Positions 24,563 to 30,514 of a DNA stretch of 30,514 bases are shown piece by piece (position 1 is the stretch's first letter; every line of letters begins with the position of its first letter). A program made the position numbers and the translations under genes. The stretch spans positions 1 to 30,514 of the forward strand of contig JBOFWM010000079.1 in the NCBI GenBank assembly GCA_051653625.1, read 5' to 3'. Source of the stretch: SFDP01 sp051653625. GTDB lineage: Bacteria > Bacillota > Clostridia > Lachnospirales > Lachnospiraceae. The notes under the pieces are model-generated. The model saw only the letters and a program-made list of their open reading frames with translations, was not told the origin of the DNA and did no database searches.

Positions 24563-24589
24563 TTAAATAACCATCCTTTTCTCGAAAAG

Positions 24590-24614
24590 TGTTGTGCTCT
24601 ATACTTTCACAACA
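24590..24614. promoter_or_regulatory. Inverted repeat in the pyk leader
   Basis: TGTTGTG (24590-24596), 11 nt, CACAACA (24608-24614), 28 nt upstream of the pyk ATG. No T-run follows on either strand. It may be an operator or an mRNA leader hairpin. The spacing does not fit a Rex site. Confidence 0.3.
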
Positions 24615-24642
24615 TGTTTCATTCTTTAATCCTATATGTTGA

Positions 24643-26037
24643 TTAGTCCTTGACTACCACAACCTTATTATGATCTAAACCAACTAGATTTAGATTGCTA
24701 TTATAAAAAGTATGAATACTTTTTATAATTTCTTCTGTAAATTTTTCACCCGGAGCAATAATTGGTATTCCTGGTGGATAAACATATATATACTCTCCAG
24801 ATACTCTATTAATAGCATCTTGAATATTTATCTTTTTTAATGTTGCATTCATTGCTTGTGATAATGTTAATTCTTGTTTTAAACATAAAAATTTATCTAC
24901 TACTTTATACTTCTCTTCTTTACAAGAAATGCGTTGATCAATTGCAAAAAGGGCTTCTTCTAATCGATCAATTCCCATCTTTGTATCATTACATGTAACA
25001 ATTCCTACAATATAGTCTGTACTTGCCATTTCAAATTCAAGCTCATACTCCTTATACAATAGCTCAAATAACTCATGTCCTGTAATGCTTGTACCCTTTG
25101 TCGATATTACAATTTTTAACAAATCTTTCTGTTTTATATCTAACGGATAAACTCTTAATTTCTGAAGTTTGTTCATAGATTTATAAAACAATTCCATTCG
25201 ATTCAGTATATTGTCCCATAATGACGATTTTTTTTCCGCTATCACATCCAAACAATATTCAATTGAAGACATTAAGATGTAGGACGGGCTACTACTTTGG
25301 AAGATCGAATAATATCTTTTTACTTGATCATATGCAATTTTATCTGAGGCAATATGAAGGATTGCCGTTTGTGTAAAAGCAGGTAATGTTTTATGCAAAC
25401 TTTGTATGACTAAATCTGCTCCTTCTTTTACTGCGCTTATTGGAAATTTTTTATGAAAAGAAAAATGTGCTCCATGCGCTTCGTCTACAATAAGGCATAT
25501 CTTTTTTTCTTTTAAAACTTGGGCTATTTCTTTGATTTGAGAAACAACACCCTCATAGGTTGGAGATGTGACAACAACTGCCTTGATATCCGGTTCTTTT
25601 TCAATGCATTCTTTAATTTGATTGGCTGTAATTCCCTGACAAATTCCCCATTCAGTGTCTATTTTTGGATAAACATAAGCAATATTTAAATTTCTTAAAT
25701 ATGCAGCATGATAAACAGATTTATGAGAATTCCTAGCAATTAATATTTTGTCACCCTCATTTGTTGCTGAAAAAATAGATGTTAAAATTCCTGATGTGCT
25801 ACCATTGATTAAATATAAACTATACTTCGTAGAAAACAATTTTTTCGCCTTTAAACTAGCATGAAACAAAATATCCTTTGGGTTATGCAAATCATCAAAC
25901 CCTTTAATTTCAGTTATATCATATTTACATATATTGTCTAATGACTTGTTTTCAAAATAACGTTTATGACCTGGCATATGGAATGGATATTTATTCGAAG
26001 TATTAAGTTCCATTAAATTTTTTAGTAATTCACTCAA
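24643..26037 (-). CDS. Orn/Lys/Arg decarboxylase-family PLP enzyme (YaaO-like)
   Basis: Pyridoxal-phosphate enzyme of the short clostridial/bacillar group of Orn/Lys/Arg decarboxylases, 464 aa. The start PFHMPGHKR, NGSTSGILTSI (78-88), RNSHKSVYHAA (102-112), VDEAHGAHF (184-192) and the PLP Lys216 in QSLHKTLPAFTQTA are all present. So is the C-terminal YPPGIPIIAPGE. It lacks the N-terminal receiver-like domain of the inducible enzymes. The substrate (arginine, lysine or ornithine) cannot be told. The start is TTG at 26035-26037 with AGGGA about 10 nt upstream. It corresponds by position to B. subtilis yaaO. An 80-nt gap separates it from pyk. Confidence 0.9.
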   Translation of the reverse strand: MSELLKNLMELNTSNKYPFHMPGHKRYFENKSLDNICKYDITEIKGFDDLHNPKDILFHASLKAKKLFSTKYSLYLINGSTSGILTSIFSATNEGDKILIARNSHKSVYHAAYLRNLNIAYVYPKIDTEWGICQGITANQIKECIEKEPDIKAVVVTSPTYEGVVSQIKEIAQVLKEKKICLIVDEAHGAHFSFHKKFPISAVKEGADLVIQSLHKTLPAFTQTAILHIASDKIAYDQVKRYYSIFQSSSPSYILMSSIEYCLDVIAEKKSSLWDNILNRMELFYKSMNKLQKLRVYPLDIKQKDLLKIVISTKGTSITGHELFELLYKEYELEFEMASTDYIVGIVTCNDTKMGIDRLEEALFAIDQRISCKEEKYKVVDKFLCLKQELTLSQAMNATLKKINIQDAINRVSGEYIYVYPPGIPIIAPGEKFTEEIIKSIHTFYNSNLNLVGLDHNKVVVVKD

Positions 26038-26091
26038 TATAATTTTCCCTAACTATTTTAATTAAAATTCCATTCATTAGACATCATTTGT

Positions 26092-26120
26092 ATTCTATCA
26101 TAAAAATCAGGATTGTACAA
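26092..26120 (-). promoter_or_regulatory. Candidate extended -10 promoter of the decarboxylase gene
   Basis: Minus strand: TTGTAC (-35, 26115-26120), 17 nt, TAGAAT (-10, 26092-26097) preceded by TGA (extended -10). The -35 lies within the palindrome GATTGTACAATC (26111-26122), an arrangement seen in repressed promoters. Tentative. Confidence 0.35.
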
Positions 26121-26140
26121 TCTTTAAAACAATCTTGATT
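26102..26140 (-). other. Hairpin with repeated GATTGT units, terminator or operator
   Basis: Minus strand: AATCAAGATTGT (26129-26140), 12 nt, ACAATCCTGATT (26105-26116), a 12-bp stem with one G-U, then TTTTT. The loop carries a second AAGATTGT that can instead pair with the same ACAATC. It could be a second terminator for the lipoprotein gene or a control element for the decarboxylase promoter that overlaps it. Confidence 0.45.
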
Positions 26141-26168
26141 TAGAAATATTCATATTTTTATCACTTTT

Positions 26169-26233
26169 AAAAAAATACTTCCTTATGAGAAATGACGTTA
26201 TAAATAGTATCATTTCTTACAAGGAAGTATTTT
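26169..26233 (-). terminator. Long terminator hairpin after the trigger-factor-like gene
   Basis: Arms 26172-26195 and 26210-26233 pair over 24 bp with two imperfect positions (arm ends AAAATACTTCCTT and AAGGAAGTATTTT), with a 14-nt loop. The minus strand continues in a T-run. It is 36 nt after the stop of the lipoprotein gene. Confidence 0.75.
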
Positions 26234-26269
26234 AATTCAAAACTATCTTCAATATTAAATTTTTTGAAA

Positions 26270-27352
26270 TTATTTTTTTACAATATTACTCACTAAAGCA
26301 TTACTCACTAAATAATTAAGAATCGTATTATAAACATACCCTTGTCCTGCTTGTTCAATATAATCCTGATATTCTTTTGCATCTTCTTCTGACACTGTAA
26401 TATTCAAGACTTTAGCAGTTTCTTGTAAAATCAACTTTTGTTTAATCTCATCTTTTTTTTCTTCTTGCAAAAAATCTTTTAGCTCTGAAAATTTTGTCAC
26501 TCCAAAATCACTATAAAAATAGGATGCAACTCCATCAATACTAATTCCTTGTAATGAATTGGCTGAAAAATATGCTAACTCTTGTTCTAGAATTTCAAAT
26601 TCATTATCAATTAGTTTTTGTGGTATATCTTGACATGTTGCATTTTCAAATAACCAATTAAGTGCTGCATTATTTAATTTTTCTTCTTGTAGTTCTTCTT
26701 GTAGTTGATTTATTAAATGATCAACACTTGTATAATTATTTATATTTGTTACAACAAATTCATCTGTTAATTCTGGCAAATGTGTTTCAATTATATGATG
26801 TAATGTTACTGTAAAAATTGCTGTTTTCCCACTTAAAGTTTCATTATAGCTATATGGTGTTGGAAACTCTACAGAAATGGTTACTATCTCACCTGGCATA
26901 ACACCAATTAATTGATTCATAAATTCATCACGCATTGAATCATAGCCCCATGAAAATTCTATTCCTTCTCCATTTGTATCACTACCACCAAACGCTTTAC
27001 CATCAACTAACCCTTCATAATCAATATAAACAGTATCACCTTGTTCTACAGCTCTTGTTGTAACAAGCTGTTGTGTTGCGAATTCACTTAAAATACTATT
27101 TATTGCTTGATCTATTTCTGTTTGAGAAACAGTCACTTCACTTTCCTCACATATTATATTTTGCAGATCTTCTGGCAAAACTACAAGCTTGCTACTATCT
27201 ACCTCTTTAAAAGTACCATCATCATTATAATTCAAACTATAATTTGGATATATTACTTCTTCGACACGCTTACTTGTGTCACTCACTTTTTGACATGCCC
27301 CTAATAATAGTAAACTAGCTAAAATACATATACTTAAAACTCTTTTCTTCAT
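26270..27352 (-). CDS. Trigger-factor-like lipoprotein with FKBP-type PPIase domain
   Basis: Exported lipoprotein of 360 aa that probably helps fold secreted proteins at the outer face of the membrane. The signal peptide ends in the lipobox LLGAC with Cys20. About 100-190 is an FKBP-type domain as found in trigger factor: GDTVYIDYEGLVDGKAFGG, MNQLIGVMPGEIVTISVEFP and a final VTLHHI strand. About 195-360 is helical, with LPELTDEFV at its start as in trigger factor. The ribosome-binding N-terminal domain is absent, which fits an exported form. ATG at 27350-27352 follows TAGGAG; the GTG at 27379 is upstream of that site. It is flanked by hairpins on both sides, so it is probably a single transcript unit. 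Confidence 0.82.
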   Translation of the reverse strand: MKKRVLSICILASLLLLGACQKVSDTSKRVEEVIYPNYSLNYNDDGTFKEVDSSKLVVLPEDLQNIICEESEVTVSQTEIDQAINSILSEFATQQLVTTRAVEQGDTVYIDYEGLVDGKAFGGSDTNGEGIEFSWGYDSMRDEFMNQLIGVMPGEIVTISVEFPTPYSYNETLSGKTAIFTVTLHHIIETHLPELTDEFVVTNINNYTSVDHLINQLQEELQEEKLNNAALNWLFENATCQDIPQKLIDNEFEILEQELAYFSANSLQGISIDGVASYFYSDFGVTKFSELKDFLQEEKKDEIKQKLILQETAKVLNITVSEEDAKEYQDYIEQAGQGYVYNTILNYLVSNALVSNIVKK

Positions 27353-27403
27353 AATTATTCTCCTATTAAAATCACACATTCACCATCAAACAATTTTTGA
27401 TTT

Positions 27404-27442
27404 TAAAAAAATTAGTGTAAGGATATATTTTCTTACACTAAT
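27404..27442 (-). terminator. Terminator after the GtrA-like gene
   Basis: ATTAGTGTAAG (27411-27421), 10-nt loop, CTTACACTAAT (27432-27442): a perfect 11-bp stem. The minus strand continues with TTTTTTT (27404-27410). The plus side also has a T5 tract, but no plus-strand gene ends here. Confidence 0.78.
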
Positions 27443-27465
27443 CTTTTTACTATCCATTGATTCTA

Positions 27466-28059
27466 TTAATTATTCTCTTTCTCTTTGAAAATAATTTTAA
27501 AGATTGGGAAGAATACCCAGAATGAAATAGCGCAATTTATAATAATTGTTACGAAGTCAGCAATGATTTCCCCTGTACTTCCCATATTCCATGTATTAAT
27601 TAATAAGTTGTAAATTGGGGCTTTGTATAATCCTTGTAATGCTGCTGCTCCAATTGAAATAATAATATATGCAAGCACATACCATGCTGCTGCTCTTACA
27701 ACACTTGAATTTGATTTAAATGTAACATTTCTTTGTATAAAGAAATTAATTACTTGAGCGATTGCCATTGTAATTTGAACAGAAAGGAAGTATGCTAAGC
27801 CACCGCCACCGCCGTTCATCAAAGTGCCTGCTGCATAATTAAATACATAATACGGACTTCCATCAAAATTTGTTCCTATTTGCATAATTTGAAAATTTGT
27901 ATCTACAAGAGATGTCATTTCAAATGCACTTTTAAATGCTGGCATTAAAATCATTTGAAGTACTGTAACACCATTTGAAACGATAAAAAATATAATAAAT
28001 TGAGCAACTGTCGGATGGTCCTTTGCAAAGTTTGACCAAATGTTTTTTATTTTTTCCAT
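27466..28059 (-). CDS. Small membrane protein, GtrA-like
   Basis: 197-aa integral membrane protein with four likely spans (about 18-38, 90-115, 123-147, 165-188). The pattern QFIIFFIVSNGVTVLQ at the start, then INFFIQRNVTFKSN in the middle and FWVFFPIFKIIF at the end, recalls GtrA-family proteins. Those take part in moving lipid-linked sugars across the membrane. It is longer than most GtrA proteins because of an extra segment at about 42-82. ATG at 28057-28059 has AAGGAAAAA upstream. It follows the GH3 gene by 36 nt, which fits a carbohydrate role, but the assignment is only moderate and could be wrong. Confidence 0.55.
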   Translation of the reverse strand: MEKIKNIWSNFAKDHPTVAQFIIFFIVSNGVTVLQMILMPAFKSAFEMTSLVDTNFQIMQIGTNFDGSPYYVFNYAAGTLMNGGGGGLAYFLSVQITMAIAQVINFFIQRNVTFKSNSSVVRAAAWYVLAYIIISIGAAALQGLYKAPIYNLLINTWNMGSTGEIIADFVTIIINCAISFWVFFPIFKIIFKEKENN

Positions 28060-28095
28060 AATTTTTCCTTTTCTATTCTTTAAATTGTTTATAAA

Positions 28096-30510
28096 TTATT
28101 TTTTTAATTTCTTTTCAAATTCTTTATTTAATTTTGCATTTCTGAAATATCCACCAATAATTTGTTTCATTCCTTTAAAGAATTTTCCATTTACTACGGT
28201 TACCATACCTGCTGCCATTTCCATACTTACAGCTCCACCTGTCATTTTTGCAATTCCTCTAAATGGCATATTGTAAATAAATAAAATATTTAAATCTGGC
28301 TTTCCTTTTTCTTCACTCTTTGTTTTCATATTCGTTAATATTTTGTATATAAAACGAGCCACTCCACTTTTTGCATAGTACATTTGACAAATTGCATCAT
28401 TAATTGTAAGTTCACCAGACCATTTTCCTGATGGTATTTCTCTTCCAAGTAATACTTCAAATTCCTCGTCACTAATATCTTGAATTAAACCGTTATAATA
28501 AGTTGGCATTTTTTCTTTATCATAAGGAATTTGATCTGTTGTTCCTTCTTTAACAATTTTTTCTACAAATTTAATATCCGAAACATTTGCTCCAACATAA
28601 ATTTGATATTCTCCACCTTCAATTTCCCACTTATTTGTCAAAACATTAAAATATCTGAATGCTTTATCATCAAATGGAATAAAGACTTCTTTTACTTCTC
28701 CAACTTTTAGAAAGACTTTTTCAAATCCTTTTAATTCTTTTGTAGGTCTAAATACTTTTCCTTGTTCCATACCTACATATAATTGAATTACTTCTGCTCC
28801 ATCACAATCTCCACTATTTTTGATTGTAACAGTTGCTCCTTTTTCATTTACAGAAACACTTTGATATTCAAATTCTGTATAAGATAATCCATATCCAAAT
28901 GGATATTGAACACGAATATTATTTGTATCGAAGTAACGATATCCTACATAAAGACTTTCTTTATAATATGCACATCTTTCTGTACTTGGGAAGTTACGAA
29001 ATGCTGGCGTATCTTCATGTCTTAATGGATATGTTTCATTTAATCGTCCTGATGGATTTACCTTACCAACAATTACGTCAAGTATTGCTGATGCACTTGC
29101 TTGTCCACCTAAATATCCATGCAACATTCCTTTTAAACAATAATGCCATGGCATCTCTATTGGTGCACCCGCACTAATAACACCCACAATATTTGGATTA
29201 ACTTTTACTAAAGATTCCAATAAGTTAATTTGATTTTGTGGAATTCTCATATGTGTTCTATCTAAACCTTCTGATTCACTAAGTTCATCTAAACCAAAGA
29301 AGAACAATACAACATCTGACATTCCAGCCAAATCTAATGCTGCTTTTTTAAGCGCTTCCTCTTCTTCACCATTACGTTTATACCCTTGAAGAATTCCTGT
29401 ACATTCTAACTCATATTTTCCAATTTCATCTTTGATACATTCTACTTTTGTTGGATTAATAACAGAAGATCCTGCACCTTGATATCTTGGTTCTATCGCA
29501 AAATCACCAATTACAGCTACTTTTGTATTCGCTTTTAATGGTAATATTTTTTCCGTATTTTTTAATAATACAACACTTTCACTTGCTGCTTTTCTTGCAA
29601 GAACATGGTGTGCCTCTTTATCAAATGAAGTTTGCACTTTTGCTTTTGCAGTAGTAAGTATTGCATCTAATAAATCATCTACGCAAGTATCTAACTCTTC
29701 CATAGTTAATTTGCCACTATCTATTGCGCTAATTAATTCTCTTGCTGCATCTAATCCTGGTGCTGGCATTTCTAAATTTGATCCTGCTTTTACACCTAAT
29801 GCATGATCATTTGATGCGCCCCAGTCTGTAATAACAATTCCATCAAATCCCCATTCATCTCTAAGGATTTCTTGAAGCAAATGCATACATTCATTTGCAT
29901 ATACACCATTTACTTCGTTATAACTACTCATAATGGCCTTTGCATTGCCATCTTTTACTGCCATTTCAAAACCAGTTAAATATATTTCTCTTAAAGTTCT
30001 TTCGTCAATTACAGAATCCATTGCCATACGTCGTAATTCTTGACTGTTTACAGCATAATGTTTTGGACAAGCATATACACCTTTGCTTTGAATTCCTTTG
30101 ATATAAGAAGTCGCCATTTTTCCAGAAAGATATGGATCTTCCGAAAAATACTCAAAGTTTCTTCCACAAAGCGGGCTTCTTTTAATATTAAGACCAGGTC
30201 CAAGTAAAACATTTACTTCAAAATGTTGTGCTTCTGTACCAAGTGCTTCCCCAATTTCAGTTCCCAGTTTTACATCCCAACTATTTGCAACAGTTGCTGC
30301 TGGTGGAAAACATGTAGATGGTAAGGACGCATTTAATCCAAGATGATCTGCATCTCCAGCTTGCTTTCTTACTCCATGAGGTCCATCTGAACATAACATA
30401 TTTGGAATGTCTAAATGTTCTATTTCTCTTGTTTGCCATGTATTCTTTCCACTTAATATTGCTGCTTTTTCTTCAATGGTCATTTTTTCTATAATTTGAC
30501 TATGTCTCAT
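28096..30510 (-). CDS. Glycoside hydrolase family 3 (beta-glucosidase type) with C-terminal extension
   Basis: Exo-acting beta-glycosidase, 804 aa, no signal peptide, so it probably cleaves imported oligosaccharides. GH3 N-domain: SDGPHGVR (41-48), LGPGLNIKRSPLCGRNFEYF (103-122), KHYAVNSQE (150-158) and nucleophile Asp229 in GIVITDWGA. C-domain: about 330-490, with the acid/base candidate Glu412 or Glu414 in SESEGLDR. A fibronectin III-like domain is at about 550-645. After it is an unusual tail of ~155 residues with PSGKWSGELTINDAI and IYNMPFRGIAKMTGG, unlike simple GH3 enzymes. ATG at 30508-30510 fits the family start (MRHSQIIEKMTIEEKA), but only 4 bases lie upstream, so the ribosome site is not visible. 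The exact substrate is unknown. Confidence 0.93.
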   Translation of the reverse strand: MRHSQIIEKMTIEEKAAILSGKNTWQTREIEHLDIPNMLCSDGPHGVRKQAGDADHLGLNASLPSTCFPPAATVANSWDVKLGTEIGEALGTEAQHFEVNVLLGPGLNIKRSPLCGRNFEYFSEDPYLSGKMATSYIKGIQSKGVYACPKHYAVNSQELRRMAMDSVIDERTLREIYLTGFEMAVKDGNAKAIMSSYNEVNGVYANECMHLLQEILRDEWGFDGIVITDWGASNDHALGVKAGSNLEMPAPGLDAARELISAIDSGKLTMEELDTCVDDLLDAILTTAKAKVQTSFDKEAHHVLARKAASESVVLLKNTEKILPLKANTKVAVIGDFAIEPRYQGAGSSVINPTKVECIKDEIGKYELECTGILQGYKRNGEEEEALKKAALDLAGMSDVVLFFFGLDELSESEGLDRTHMRIPQNQINLLESLVKVNPNIVGVISAGAPIEMPWHYCLKGMLHGYLGGQASASAILDVIVGKVNPSGRLNETYPLRHEDTPAFRNFPSTERCAYYKESLYVGYRYFDTNNIRVQYPFGYGLSYTEFEYQSVSVNEKGATVTIKNSGDCDGAEVIQLYVGMEQGKVFRPTKELKGFEKVFLKVGEVKEVFIPFDDKAFRYFNVLTNKWEIEGGEYQIYVGANVSDIKFVEKIVKEGTTDQIPYDKEKMPTYYNGLIQDISDEEFEVLLGREIPSGKWSGELTINDAICQMYYAKSGVARFIYKILTNMKTKSEEKGKPDLNILFIYNMPFRGIAKMTGGAVSMEMAAGMVTVVNGKFFKGMKQIIGGYFRNAKLNKEFEKKLKK

Positions 30511-30514
30511 AAAT

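Noticed and set aside
24033..24566. Plus-strand open frame of 177 codons opposite pyk
   Set aside because: It is a shadow of the pyruvate kinase gene, Ser/Thr/Pro-rich and without a recognisable domain.
24590..24614. Rex redox-sensor operator before pyk
   Set aside because: The half-sites TTGTG/CACAA are present but the spacing is 3 nt too long for the usual 18-bp site.
28833..29177. Plus-strand open frame of 114 codons opposite the GH3 gene
   Set aside because: It lies wholly within the well-supported GH3 gene and resembles no family.
1..30514. CRISPR array, tRNA, rRNA, insertion sequence or prophage
   Set aside because: No regularly spaced repeats, no tRNA- or rRNA-like sequence and no transposase, integrase or phage structural gene was seen.

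Overview
The window is AT-rich (roughly 30% GC by eye) and reads as chromosome from a motile, probably spore-forming member of the Clostridia, most likely Lachnospiraceae. The grounds are a BofA/YaaL pair, a DUF6240-flagellin-FliS block, a Tad pilus operon, a DUF4358-MBOAT-DHHW triad, and a core operon with the same gene order as the Bacillus subtilis yaaO-to-yabC region. No rRNA, tRNA, CRISPR array, transposase or phage gene was seen. Nearly all genes are on the minus strand. The only two on the plus strand are yaaL and an ABC-F ATPase.

Layout. (1) 1-2589: start of a Tad/Flp pilus operon (prepilin peptidase, TadZ/CpaE-like ATPase, CpaF ATPase cut by the window edge), with a good sigma-A promoter before the peptidase. 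(2) 2626-3348: a bofA-family gene and a yaaL-family gene, divergent from each other. yaaL runs into the end of fliS on the opposite strand. (3) 3310-7668: flagellar unit, a large DUF6240-like protein with a FliK-like C terminus, then flagellin, then the flagellin chaperone FliS. (4) 7766-12054: glycogen branching enzyme GlgB preceded by a large TPR protein whose C terminus looks like an AAA+ domain that has lost its ATP-binding residues. (5) 12184-15320: lipoprotein, MBOAT O-acyltransferase and DHHW protein, a probable cell-envelope or exopolysaccharide acylation module. (6) 15502-18442: ABC-F ATPase facing a MATE exporter. (7) 18461-26037: housekeeping block (Orn/Lys/Arg decarboxylase-like protein, pyruvate kinase, guanylate-kinase-like protein, YaaR, HolB, RicT, TrmN6-like methyltransferase, RsmI). 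(8) 26270-30510: trigger-factor-like lipoprotein, GtrA-like membrane protein and a GH3 glycosidase that begins 4 bases from the right edge.

Several long open frames begin at an ATG, GTG or TTG that lies inside the Shine-Dalgarno sequence of a better downstream start. I moved those starts and explain each one in its entry. No intergenic gap exceeds 300 bases. The longest, 26038-26269, holds two hairpins and a probable promoter.

I do not see an obviously new defence or mobile system. The most promising unexplained items are the TPR/pseudo-AAA+ protein next to glgB, the FliK-like end of the DUF6240 protein, the interlocked gene ends of yaaL and fliS, and several perfect inverted repeats in promoter regions that do not look like terminators.
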